Shown: positions 8,438 through 16,736, counted from the first letter of the stretch. The stretch is DNA of 32,108 nt from Opitutaceae bacterium (GCA_016794725.1 JAEUGZ010000594.1:1-32108); one strand, 5' to 3'. Numbers and translations are program-made. The notes: generated from the letters alone by a model not told the origin.

Positions 8438-10153
8438 TCAGGTTCGGCTGGTCGTGGGCGCCCCCTGCTTCCGTCGGGCGCCGAGCCCGGCGGGCACGTC
8501 GGGTTTCGGGGTGAAGGTGCGCAGGATCTCAAAGAAAGCCGGGGCTTTGGTCACGGCGTCCAGTCGTCCCCAGATGACAATCTCGGTGCCGCTGGCCCGT
8601 GCAATCACCCGCCACTGTCCGCCCTTCGCGAGATTATCCGCCAGCTTGACCGCACGACCAGCGAAGTCCACGCCGGCGGGCAGGGGTTCTTTCGCCGTCA
8701 GGACTGTGGTCCGCGTGGCCGGATCAAAGCGCAAGTCGCTCAGTCCGCCACGCAGGCCGTCGGCCAGGAACACATCTTCGACCGGACGGTGCGGACCGCC
8801 CGGCACACCCGGGCCGGCCATGTTGCCCGAAAACGTCACCCGCGCCTCCACCGCATCGGCCGGCCCTTTGAGGATGTTGCCCGTGAAGCGGCTCGGTCCG
8901 AGAGTGGCCTTGTCCTCGACGAACCGCCACTCCTGCCAGACCGTGTTGCGCTCGGCCACGATTTCGGAGCGCTGCAGGTAGAATCCTCCGGCGTTCTCGG
9001 CGATGACGTTGTCCAGAAAACGCGCGCGACTCTCCATCGTCACCCGCATCGCCCCGGAGTTGCGGCTGCCGTTGGCGTTGCCGACAAACAGGTTGCCCTC
9101 GACCAGGATCTCGAAGCGGTCGGCCGGCGGATACGGATCGAGCGGGGCGTCGTAGCGGTGCTCCTGCCCGCCAAGGAAAAGGCCGCCGGCGTCGTCACCA
9201 CTCTCGTTGGCCACGATGACATTGCGGCGGATGGCCGGCGCGGACCAAAGCGCCACGAACACGCCGCCGGCGTCGTTGCGCGTGAGCGATTCATTGGCCA
9301 CCACGACGTTGTCCTCGAACACGCCACCGGAACCATCGAAGAAGGAGACCGCGCCCCCGTCCGAGCTGCGCATCGGATCGTCCAGTCCGGCGCGATTGTT
9401 GGCGAAGACATTGGCGACGACCTGCGGACGGGCGCCCCGGTCGGCGGCGAGCGCGGCGCCCCGGCCGCACTCGGTCGTATTGGAATAGAAGAGACAGTGC
9501 TCGATCCGCGGCGCCGCACCATTGAGCGCCATGACGGCGCCGCCGTCGTGCGCGGTCTCGTGGAGCAGCGGGGGATTCCAGGGCAGCGGGATGAGCGTGC
9601 GATTGCCAACAAAGACGCAATGGGTCACCGTCGGCGAGGTGCCGTCGCACAGCAGGGCCGCCCCCTTGCCCCGCACCTGGCCGTCGACAAAGTGAAATCC
9701 ATCGATGCGCGCGTGGTCCGCCCCGAAGGCGATGCGCTGCCGTCCTTCACCATCGAGCACCGTGGCGTGACGGTAGAGGTCGCGGCTTCCCCCGGGCGAG
9801 GCATAGCCGCCAAACAGGTCGACATGGGACTTCAGCGCGAACGTCGGCTGCCGGTAGCGTCCGGCCGAAACCAGCACCGCCACCCGCGCGCCGGCTTCCG
9901 GCCGGCCGGCGGCCTCGAGCGCGGCGACCACGCCTGCATAGGGGCGCTTCAGGGATCCGTCGCCCTTGATGTCGTCGCCCCGCGCCTGGTCGACATGGAG
10001 CACGACGCGATAGTCCGAGAGATTTACGGCCGGCTGGGCCGCGGGCCCCGGACTGACGGCCGCCCGGGTCGGCACGGCCAGGATCAGGGCCGCGACCGCC
10101 CACCAACCTCGGAACACAGCACGACCAGGAGCCGGAAGGAGCGATGAGTTCAT
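8438..10153 (-). CDS. Secreted right-handed beta-helix protein
   Basis: 571 aa with a signal peptide (RGWWAVAALILAVPTRAA). The mature part opens with HVDQARGDDIKGDGSLKRPY, the typical first-coil signature of pectate-lyase-like and DUF1565 beta-helix proteins (V-D-x-x-x-G-D-D-x-x-G-x-x-x-x-P). It is followed by repeated coil motifs with Asn ladders, such as FVGNRTL, FYSNTTECGRGA, FANNRAGLDD, VVANESLTRNDAGG, VIVANESGDDAGG and FVGNANGSRNSG, over residues of about 170-420. The last 120 residues form a beta-rich tail. Function could be polysaccharide lyase, isomerase or a structural surface protein; no catalytic set can be picked by eye. It starts 27 bp after the LacI stop, so it is the first structural gene of the operon. 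Confidence 0.82.
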   Translation of the reverse strand: MNSSLLPAPGRAVFRGWWAVAALILAVPTRAAVSPGPAAQPAVNLSDYRVVLHVDQARGDDIKGDGSLKRPYAGVVAALEAAGRPEAGARVAVLVSAGRYRQPTFALKSHVDLFGGYASPGGSRDLYRHATVLDGEGRQRIAFGADHARIDGFHFVDGQVRGKGAALLCDGTSPTVTHCVFVGNRTLIPLPWNPPLLHETAHDGGAVMALNGAAPRIEHCLFYSNTTECGRGAALAADRGARPQVVANVFANNRAGLDDPMRSSDGGAVSFFDGSGGVFEDNVVVANESLTRNDAGGVFVALWSAPAIRRNVIVANESGDDAGGLFLGGQEHRYDAPLDPYPPADRFEILVEGNLFVGNANGSRNSGAMRVTMESRARFLDNVIAENAGGFYLQRSEIVAERNTVWQEWRFVEDKATLGPSRFTGNILKGPADAVEARVTFSGNMAGPGVPGGPHRPVEDVFLADGLRGGLSDLRFDPATRTTVLTAKEPLPAGVDFAGRAVKLADNLAKGGQWRVIARASGTEIVIWGRLDAVTKAPAFFEILRTFTPKPDVPAGLGARRKQGAPTTSRT

Positions 10154-10180
10154 GAAACAGAGGCGACGTCGGTCCGCCGA

Positions 10181-11290
10181 TCAGACCACCGCGACAGACC
10201 CGCCTTCAATGAAGGTCGGCTCCACCAGGATCTTCGTGACGATGGTGTCGGTTTTATTGCGGATGCGCCAGAGAAGCTGCTGCACCGCGCGCCGCCCGAT
10301 GGCCTCGGCGCGGACATCCAGGGTCGTGAGAGGAGGCACGAGCCCGGTGACCAGCGGCTTCTCGTGGTTGAAGGAAAGCACGCTGAGGTCGACACCCACC
10401 TTGAACCCGCGCTGGCGCAGGGCGGCGTAAAGCTGCACCGCGATGCTGTCGGCGCTGACCACCATCGCCGTCGGTCGTTCCGCCTCAGGCAGCGCAGCCC
10501 AGCGTTCCAGCAGAGGCATGACCTCGGCCGGACGCGTCACCGCCGGCAGCGGCCACTTCACCGGATCCGTCTGGGTCTTCTCGAAGTAGCGCAGGTTCAT
10601 CCCCAGTCGCTGGGCATGGGCCGAGAGCGCGCGTTTCAACCCCTCGGAGCGGGTCTGCCCAAGCCGCGGGTGCAGATAACCGACACGCCGGTGCCCCCGC
10701 CCATGCAGGTACTCCATGCCGATTCGGGCGCCGACGTCAAAGTCCATACCGCACATGTCCCCTTCTCCTGAGTCGGGCTTCCCCAGCAGCCAGACGTGGG
10801 GAACCCGGTTGATGGCCTCGACCAGCGCCGGGCTGGCGCAAAGCCGCAGGTCGCCCAGCAGGGGACACTTGAGGATCAGCCCGTCGACCTGGTTCTTCGC
10901 CAAAAACACGGGCACGCGGTCCGCAGCCGGCACGTTGGCGAGCATCAGGTTCATGCCTTCCGCCGCCATCGCCAGTTCCACACCGTGCAGGGCCTCGCTG
11001 ATCACCGGCAGGTGCGTGAGCGAATCATCCATTCCAAACAGCAGCAGCCCGAAATTGCCCCGGCGGCGGTATCCACCAGGGCCCTCCGTCATCAGGCCTC
11101 CCTTGCGCCGCTTGCGCAGGGGCTTGTAGCCAATCCGCTCCACGGCCTCCACCACGCGCTGACGAATGTCCGCCCCCACCGCGTCGGGTGTATTCAAGAC
11201 ACGCGAAACCGTGCCAACCGAAACATCCGCGGCCAGAGCGACGTCAAGAACTGTGGGCTTGGCCGGAGCCAAGGGGGTAGCACGGGTCAC
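10181..11290 (-). CDS. LacI-family transcriptional regulator
   Basis: 369 aa from a GTG at 11290 with AAAGG just upstream. The DNA-binding domain is unmistakable: PTVLDVALAADVSVGTVSRV, then LNTPDAVGADIRQRVVEAVERIGYKP. A periplasmic-binding-protein-like effector domain follows (FGLLLFGMDDS, KNQVDGLILKCP, VGYLHPRLG, LSVLSFNHEKP). The linker after YKP is unusual: it reads LRKRRKGGLMTEGPGG rather than the N-x-x-A-R-x-L hinge helix. The gene heads a co-directional nine-gene run and faces a plus-strand sulfatase gene pair across a gap with a palindrome. Inference: it represses the operon, itself included, and perhaps the divergent pair, and is released by a sugar-type effector. Confidence 0.93.
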   Translation of the reverse strand: MTRATPLAPAKPTVLDVALAADVSVGTVSRVLNTPDAVGADIRQRVVEAVERIGYKPLRKRRKGGLMTEGPGGYRRRGNFGLLLFGMDDSLTHLPVISEALHGVELAMAAEGMNLMLANVPAADRVPVFLAKNQVDGLILKCPLLGDLRLCASPALVEAINRVPHVWLLGKPDSGEGDMCGMDFDVGARIGMEYLHGRGHRRVGYLHPRLGQTRSEGLKRALSAHAQRLGMNLRYFEKTQTDPVKWPLPAVTRPAEVMPLLERWAALPEAERPTAMVVSADSIAVQLYAALRQRGFKVGVDLSVLSFNHEKPLVTGLVPPLTTLDVRAEAIGRRAVQQLLWRIRNKTDTIVTKILVEPTFIEGGSVAVV

Positions 11291-11309
11291 GGCGCCTTTA
11301 GAGGCCTGC

Positions 11310-11338
11310 AGCCTAGCCTGAGCAAGAAAAAAGTGAAA
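11310..11338 (-). promoter_or_regulatory. Possible sigma-70-type promoter of the LacI-led operon
   Basis: Reading the minus strand, TTTCAC (11338-11333) and TAGGCT (11315-11310) are separated by 17 bp and lie just upstream of the GTG start at 11290. Both boxes are weak matches to TTGACA/TATAAT, so this is a candidate only. It lies against the ATAGGCCTAT palindrome, which would suit repression. Confidence 0.22.
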
Positions 11339-11347
11339 TAGGCCTAT
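11338..11347. promoter_or_regulatory. Palindrome ATAGGCCTAT, candidate LacI-family operator
   Basis: A perfect 10-bp palindrome lies 47 bp upstream of the regulator's start, in the gap shared with the divergent plus-strand genes. It is flanked by GTGAAA on the left (11333-11338) and TGAAA-N6-TTTCA on the right (11347-11362). LacI-family operators are usually palindromes of 14-20 bp with a central CG or GC step; this one has the central GC and is short. Autoregulation is an inference from position. Confidence 0.35.
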
Positions 11348-11488
11348 GAAATTGTTCTTTCACCTGTTCATTCAAGGCTGCTGTGGCCGGGTGAGTGACG
11401 CAAAAACCGTCTATCCTGGCACCCGCCGCACGGCCTTTTTTAGCTCGGAGATTGGCCTGGCCGACCCTTCCGGAACGCATCGGTACCC

Positions 11489-11496
11489 AGGAGGAG
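11489..11496 (+). promoter_or_regulatory. Strong Shine-Dalgarno AGGAGGAG deciding the start at 11500
   Basis: AGGAGGAG stands a few bases before the ATG at 11500, in frame with the fused FGE-like/sialidase gene. Strong sites are rare among the other genes of this window, so it favours 11500 over the ATG at 11569 that would give a shorter signal peptide, and over the first codon of the open frame at 11395. Confidence 0.65.
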
Positions 11497-11499
11497 CAA

Positions 11500-14058
11500 A
11501 TGCGTTCGCTATTTTCCTATATTTCAGACTGGTTTCGTCACCCCTACCCCCCCTTATCCCGCCTTTCGATGAACCCCTCACGTCGCTGGCTCACCCTCAT
11601 TCCCTGGTTGTTGACCCCGATCTGCGCCGCCGAGCCACAGGCGAATTCGCTCGGGATGCGTTTGCTGCCGATTCCGGCCGGCCAGTTCCGGATGGGAGAG
11701 ACCCGGCCGACCCCGCCCGAGACGTTCCAGGTGGCGTCGTACCTGACGCAGGGCGACTGGGACGAGCACCCGAGCCACGACGTGTCGATCACGCGGGGGT
11801 TTCTCCTCGCCGAGCGCGAGGTGAGTGTGGAGCAGTTTCGCGCGTTTCGTCCTGACTACGTCGGACCCGAGGGCGGCGGCGCAGCCACTGGCATCAGCTG
11901 GGACGAGGCGGTGGCGTTCTGCGCCTGGCTTTCCGCGAAAGAGGGTCGCATCTACCGGCTGCCGACGGAGGCCGAGTGGGAGTACGCGGCGCGGGCCGGC
12001 GCCGCCGCGCCCGGTGCGGCTTCGGAGAACGATGCGCCCAACGCCTGGGGACTGCGCGCCATGCTCAGCGGCGCCTCGGAGTGGTGCGCCGACTGGCACG
12101 GCGAGTACCCCGCCTCGCCCCAAACCGATCCGGTCGGGCCCGCCTCGGGCTGGGCGCGGGTGGTGCGCGGCGGCGGACTGGACAAACAGACGCCCTACTA
12201 TGCCCGCGCCGCCAACCGCGCCGGCATGCCGCCGAACTTCCCTCCCGTGCCCCGGGAGGAGATCCAGCGGCGTATCCAGGGATCTGCGACCACGGCCCAT
12301 GACCCCAAGGGCGCCGGGCAGCAGCGCAGCGGTGAATACCGGAGCGAGTTCCTCTACCAGGCCTTCACCCGGTCAGTCCTCAACAACCAGGGCAACCACA
12401 CCATCGGTTTTCGCGTGGTCTGCGCCCCTCCGCCCGCCACGCCGCCGTCGCCCGCCTTCCGCAGTTTCGCCCAGCTCGGCGTGCGGCAGTCCGGGCCGGC
12501 CGCCACGATCGGCCCCGACCTCAACCGGCCCTGGTTTCGCAAACGGTACCTGCTGCCCACCCCGCCCGAAAACACCGATCCGCGCCAGATCCGAACGTTC
12601 CGGACTCTCGGCTGGCACCGGGCCTTTCTGCGCCACCACCACAGTCCCGGCCTGGAGGTCGCGAGCAACGGCGACGTGCTCTTCATCTCCTTCACTTCGG
12701 TGTCGGAAACCGATCCGGATGTCGCCCTGATCGCCACCCGCCTGCGCTTCGGCGCCGACAGCTGGGATTCCCCCGACCTCTTTCTCGACCTGCCCGACGT
12801 TGACGACCACGCCCCCCTGCTCTGGAACGATGCCGGGCGTCTCTGGTTCTTCTTCGGTTCCAACAAGCTGGATTCAGGTTTCCCGTTTCAGTGGACCACC
12901 TCCGACGACCACGGAGCCACGTGGAGCCCAATTCAATTTCCCCTTTTCACCACCCCGGTCGGCGGCCACTCGGCCCAGCCGATCACCAACGCGTTCCGCG
13001 ACGCCTCCGGCCGGATCTATGTTGCGAGTGACGCGATCGGGCCCGAATCCGTGCTCTGGCAAAGCGACGACAACGGCCAGACCTGGCGCGACCCGGGCGG
13101 CCGCAGCGGTGGACGCCACACCACGTTCGTCCTGCTCCGGGACGGTCGCATCCTCGGACTCGGGGGCAAGAGCTCCAACATCGAAGGATTCATGCCCCAG
13201 TCGATCTCCAGCGACGGCGGTGCGACCTACACGGTGACCAAAACGGGCTTCGCCCATCTCGGCAGCAATCAGCGCCCGACCTGCATTCGCCTCGCCAGCG
13301 GCCGCCTTTTCATGGCCGGCGACCTGCAGAGCGAAAAAGGAGTCCAGCCGCCCGGCACCACGCAACGTGGCTGCTATGTGGCCCTCTCCGATGACGACGG
13401 CGTGACCTGGAAAGTCCGCACCCTGCCGGGCACCCAGCCGCACGAGCGGGCCGATCGTTTCGCGATCATGAAGGGCAACACCCTCGGCTATGCCGTCGCC
13501 CGCCAGGCGCCCAACGGACTCATCCACCTGATCGCGACCATGACCGAGCCCTGCCTGCACTTTGAACTGAACGAGTCCTGGATCCTCCACGGTTCCGACT
13601 CCAAAGGTGACGAGGTTGTCCTGCGGTCCTCAAAAGCGACCACTGTGCGCGACGTGCGCACGACCACCGAAACCGACGGGCAGGGCCGGCGCACCCTGGT
13701 CGCCAGCGGCGGCATCGGCAACGACGGACGCTTCCTGCTGCACGGGCCGTGGACCGCCTACGACTCGAACGGACAGGTCCGGCGCGAGGCCACGTACGCG
13801 CTGGGTCAGTTGCGCGGACGCGAGACGGTGCGCGACGCCGCGGGCAAAGTGTCCTGGACCCGCGACTACGCCGACGACGGAAGCGTGATCTGGATGACCT
13901 ACTGGCCCGACGGAAAGGTGCGGACCCGCTCCACCTGGCGCGACGCCCACGCGGAAGGCGAGGCCGTGCTCTACGATCCCGCGGGACGCGAATGCTACCG
14001 GGTGGAGTTCCAGCACGGCCGCCCCGTACGAGAAAGCGGCGACCCGGGTGAGTATTGA
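11500..14058 (+). CDS. Secreted fusion: degenerate SUMF1/FGE-like domain, sialidase-type propeller, MORN-like tail
   Basis: 852 aa. A signal peptide with a long basic n-region ends near PWLLTPICAAEP. Residues of about 45-308 match the formylglycine-generating-enzyme (SUMF1) fold: NSLGMRLLPIPAGQFRMGE, ISWDEAVAFCAWLS, RLPTEAEWEYAARAG, SEWCADWHGEY, VRGGG and GFRVVCA. The catalytic Cys pair expected in the C-x4-C segment is absent (region reads YYARAANRAGM), and the stretch before SEWC is shortened, so it is probably not an active FGE. Residues of about 327-700 hold an Asp-box propeller with four boxes (SDDHGATW, SDDNGQTW, SSDGGATY, SDDDGVTW), as in sialidases. Residues from about 708 carry MORN-like strands (YDSNGQVRREATY, WPDGKVRTRSTW). 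It is followed after 11 bp by an exported sulfatase, suggesting joint expression. The biochemical role is unknown. Confidence 0.85.
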   Translation: MRSLFSYISDWFRHPYPPLSRLSMNPSRRWLTLIPWLLTPICAAEPQANSLGMRLLPIPAGQFRMGETRPTPPETFQVASYLTQGDWDEHPSHDVSITRGFLLAEREVSVEQFRAFRPDYVGPEGGGAATGISWDEAVAFCAWLSAKEGRIYRLPTEAEWEYAARAGAAAPGAASENDAPNAWGLRAMLSGASEWCADWHGEYPASPQTDPVGPASGWARVVRGGGLDKQTPYYARAANRAGMPPNFPPVPREEIQRRIQGSATTAHDPKGAGQQRSGEYRSEFLYQAFTRSVLNNQGNHTIGFRVVCAPPPATPPSPAFRSFAQLGVRQSGPAATIGPDLNRPWFRKRYLLPTPPENTDPRQIRTFRTLGWHRAFLRHHHSPGLEVASNGDVLFISFTSVSETDPDVALIATRLRFGADSWDSPDLFLDLPDVDDHAPLLWNDAGRLWFFFGSNKLDSGFPFQWTTSDDHGATWSPIQFPLFTTPVGGHSAQPITNAFRDASGRIYVASDAIGPESVLWQSDDNGQTWRDPGGRSGGRHTTFVLLRDGRILGLGGKSSNIEGFMPQSISSDGGATYTVTKTGFAHLGSNQRPTCIRLASGRLFMAGDLQSEKGVQPPGTTQRGCYVALSDDDGVTWKVRTLPGTQPHERADRFAIMKGNTLGYAVARQAPNGLIHLIATMTEPCLHFELNESWILHGSDSKGDEVVLRSSKATTVRDVRTTTETDGQGRRTLVASGGIGNDGRFLLHGPWTAYDSNGQVRREATYALGQLRGRETVRDAAGKVSWTRDYADDGSVIWMTYWPDGKVRTRSTWRDAHAEGEAVLYDPAGRECYRVEFQHGRPVRESGDPGEY

Positions 14059-14069
14059 ACCATGCCGTC

Positions 14070-15497
14070 ATGATCCCCTCCTTCCTTCGTCACTCCCTGG
14101 CCCGGCCCGGCGCGGCCGGTTTCCTCATTCGATCGATCGTCGCCTGCCTCCTGCTCGGGGCAGCTGCTCCGGCCATGGTGAAAGCCGCGACCACGCAGTC
14201 CCCGAGGCCACCCAATGTCGTCCTCATCCTGGCCGACGACATGGGCTGGAACCAGGTCGGGTATCACGGCTCCACCTTCTACGAAACGCCCCACCTCGAC
14301 CGCCTCGCCGCCCAGGGCATGCAGTTTCGCCAGGCCTACAGCGCCGCCCCAATCTGTTCGCCCACCCGGGCGGCACTGATGACGGGACGCGCGCCCGCGC
14401 GCCTTCACCTCACCGACTACATTCCGGGCCGGGCATGGGAGGACAAGCCGCTCGTGACGCCCCAGATGCAGCAGGGGCTGCCCCTCGCCGAAGTCACCCT
14501 GCCGGAGCTCCTGCGCACCCGCGGCTACACCTCCGGACTCTTTGGCAAATGGCACCTGGCCGCGACCTACGACTATGCGCCCGGGCGGCCCATGGATCCG
14601 GAGTCGCAGGGGTTCGACGTCGTGTACCACACCAACAAGCCGGATGAGGAGAACCTGACCAAGCCGGACGCACACAACGCCGTGGCGATCACGGATCAGG
14701 CGATCGCCTTCATCCGCCAGCAGCGGGACCGTCCTTTCTTTTGCTACGTGGCGCACAACGTCGTCCATCGCCCGCTGACCGAGTCGCCGGAGCAAATTGA
14801 AAAATACCGGCGCAAGGCCGGGGCGCAGCTGCCCGAAAACGTGCCGGTGATGGGAGCGATGATCGAACGGATGGATACAGGCATCGGCCGCCTGCTCGCC
14901 ACGCTGGCGGAGCTGGGGCTCGAAGAGTCGACGGTGGTGGTGTTTGCCTCCGACAATGGGAACGTGATCGCGGACCAGAGCCAGGCCCCCTTCCGCGGCG
15001 GCAAGGCCACGCTCTGGGAGGGCGGAATCCGCGTTCCCCTCCTGATCCGCTGGCCCGGACACGTCGCGCCTGGCTCGCGGAGCGAGCTTCCGGTCATCAC
15101 GCACGACCTGTTCAGCACCCTCCTCGACCTCACCGGAACGGAATTGGATCAGCGCAGGGTCGACGGCACCAGCCTGCTGCCCTGGCTCACCGGTCAAGCC
15201 GGCCACTCCACCCGAGGCCCCCTCTTCTGGCACTATCCGCATTACCATCACCTCGGTGACATGCGTCCGGCCGGAGCCATGCGCGATGGACGGTTCAAGC
15301 TGATCGAGTGGTACGAGGGCGCGCTCCTCGGGCGCGGCCCGGTCGCCAGCCTGTTCGATCTCGAGCAGGATCCCGGCGAAACCCGGGATCTCGCCGCCGC
15401 GCAGCCCGAACGCACCCAGGCCATGCTCGCGCAACTGCGGCAGTGGCGCCGGGACGTCGACGCCCAGGAGATGTCCGTGCGCGAGCGCCGCCCCTGA
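14070..15497 (+). CDS. Exported type I sulfatase
   Basis: 475 aa from the ATG at 14070. A TTG 15 bases upstream would overlap the previous stop but the ATG gives the better signal peptide (IRSIVACLLLGAAAPAMVKAA). Core motifs are VVLILADDMGWNQVG, the canonical active-site box CSPTRAALMTG (Cys to formylglycine), the GKWHLA box, FFCYVAHNVVHRP, FASDNGNVIADQ, RGGKATLWEGGIRVPLLIRWPG and WHYPHYHHLG. Length and motif order match the type I family. It shares long blocks with the cytoplasmic-type sulfatase at 4398-5759, so the two are paralogues, but this one is sent to the periplasm or outside. It forms a two-gene unit with the upstream fusion protein and runs convergently, 3 bp away, into the FAD enzyme gene. 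Substrate unknown. Confidence 0.93.
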   Translation: MIPSFLRHSLARPGAAGFLIRSIVACLLLGAAAPAMVKAATTQSPRPPNVVLILADDMGWNQVGYHGSTFYETPHLDRLAAQGMQFRQAYSAAPICSPTRAALMTGRAPARLHLTDYIPGRAWEDKPLVTPQMQQGLPLAEVTLPELLRTRGYTSGLFGKWHLAATYDYAPGRPMDPESQGFDVVYHTNKPDEENLTKPDAHNAVAITDQAIAFIRQQRDRPFFCYVAHNVVHRPLTESPEQIEKYRRKAGAQLPENVPVMGAMIERMDTGIGRLLATLAELGLEESTVVVFASDNGNVIADQSQAPFRGGKATLWEGGIRVPLLIRWPGHVAPGSRSELPVITHDLFSTLLDLTGTELDQRRVDGTSLLPWLTGQAGHSTRGPLFWHYPHYHHLGDMRPAGAMRDGRFKLIEWYEGALLGRGPVASLFDLEQDPGETRDLAAAQPERTQAMLAQLRQWRRDVDAQEMSVRERRP

Positions 15498-15500
15498 CGC

Positions 15501-16697
15501 TCAAGGAGGCAGTTGTGCGAACAATCCGGTCTTCAAGCCGGCCATGGTCTTCACCATTTCGCGACGCAGCCAGGGGATCTTCGCAAACCAGGGAAACAGC
15601 AGGTCGCGGGCGCGCCCCAAGGCCGGGTGATCCGATTGGAAAAACGGGGTCAGCCACCGCGTGCTCCACTGGTAGAACGCGAGGTGACGTCGCCGGCGCG
15701 CGGAAAAGTCGGCCAGGGCCGCGGCCAGTGTGGAGTGTCGGGAGAGCGTCGCCGCCAGCTCGGCGGCATCCATGAGCGCCAGGTTCACCCCCTGGCCGAG
15801 TTGGGGACTGAGCGCATGTCCCGCATCGCCCAGGATTGCCACCCGGTCCGCATGCCACCGGGGCAGGCGGACGTCGTGATAAGCGGCCACGGCCAGCTGG
15901 CTGTGATTGTTTATCTGGGCGAGGAACGCCTCCGCCCGCGGCACCTGCCGCAGCACCTCCCGCTTCCAGGTCTCCAGCGGCGTGCTCCGCCAGGCCGCCA
16001 CTTGATCGAGACGGATGCTCCAAAAGAAACTCAACAAATCGGCCTCCGTCCCGGTGGGCAGGAACCCCACCAGCTCGCGGGTCGTCCCAACCCGCTGCCA
16101 CAGGGTGTCGGGCGCAAAGGCCCCGGGACGCCGGCCGATGAACCAGAGCGCGCCCCAGGGATAACGATCCACCCGCACCGGCAGACCCGCCCGCGCGCGC
16201 AGCACGGACTGGGCGCCATCGCAGCACAGCACCAGGTCGTAGGGACCGTGCTCGTCACCCTTCGCATCCCGCAAGCGCGGTCGACCGGTCGACGTTCGTT
16301 CCAGCGCCACCACCTCGCGTCCCCAGCGCACCCGTGCCCCGGCCTGCTCCGCTGCCGCCAGCAGCAGCCCAAGGAGGGCGGCGCGGTGGGTACCGGCGCC
16401 GAACAACCGGGGCGAAAGCTCGCCGTAGTGCAGGTCGAACAGGGCGCGATTCCGGGAGTCGAGACAGGTGAGGCGGCGAATGGCACGAGTCTTCGGCAGG
16501 AGTTCGTTGAGGAGTCCCAAGTCCTCAAGCACGTGCATGCCCGTGGGCTGAAGCAAAAAGCCAGCACCCACCGGAAGATTGCGCGGGGCCCGTTCTATCA
16601 GTTCAACGGTGTGTCCGGCCCGACTCAGGTACACGGCCGCAGCCGGGCCCGCGGTTCCCGCGCCCACGATCCCGATGGAAAGGCTGGAGCATCCCAT
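15501..16697 (-). CDS. FAD-dependent monooxygenase-like oxidoreductase (PHBH fold)
   Basis: 398 aa. N-terminal FAD-binding Rossmann motif SIGIVGAGTAGPAAAVYLSRAG followed by the acidic end of strand 2 (VELIERAP), the DG motif LVLCCDGAQSVLRA near residue 165, and the second FAD motif VAILGDAGHALSPQLGQGVN near residue 285. These are the three hallmarks of the p-hydroxybenzoate-hydroxylase class, which also includes squalene-epoxidase-like and geranylgeranyl-reductase-like enzymes. The C-terminus is basic and aromatic (WLTPFFQSDHP, LFPWFAKIPWLRREM) and could touch a membrane. It lies 39 bp downstream of the HDOD gene on the same strand and could be co-transcribed with it. No substrate can be inferred from the sulfatase neighbourhood. 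Confidence 0.88.
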   Translation of the reverse strand: MGCSSLSIGIVGAGTAGPAAAVYLSRAGHTVELIERAPRNLPVGAGFLLQPTGMHVLEDLGLLNELLPKTRAIRRLTCLDSRNRALFDLHYGELSPRLFGAGTHRAALLGLLLAAAEQAGARVRWGREVVALERTSTGRPRLRDAKGDEHGPYDLVLCCDGAQSVLRARAGLPVRVDRYPWGALWFIGRRPGAFAPDTLWQRVGTTRELVGFLPTGTEADLLSFFWSIRLDQVAAWRSTPLETWKREVLRQVPRAEAFLAQINNHSQLAVAAYHDVRLPRWHADRVAILGDAGHALSPQLGQGVNLALMDAAELAATLSRHSTLAAALADFSARRRRHLAFYQWSTRWLTPFFQSDHPALGRARDLLFPWFAKIPWLRREMVKTMAGLKTGLFAQLPP

Positions 16698-16736
16698 GCG
16701 CAGCGGGACGCTGGCAGACGGACGGCCGCCGTCAAA

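Noticed and set aside
11375-11446. Terminator or attenuator suggested by CGGGTG / CACCCG and a T6 run near 11439
   Set aside because: The loop is long, the arms short, and the T-run is not directly after the stem.
11569-11571. ATG giving a shorter, classical signal peptide for the fusion protein
   Set aside because: Possible, but the ATG at 11500 has AGGAGGAG at good spacing, which is hard to explain by chance.
11500-12424. Calling the FGE-like domain the sulfatase-activating enzyme of the neighbouring sulfatases
   Set aside because: The catalytic cysteine pair is not present in the expected segment, so the role cannot be claimed.
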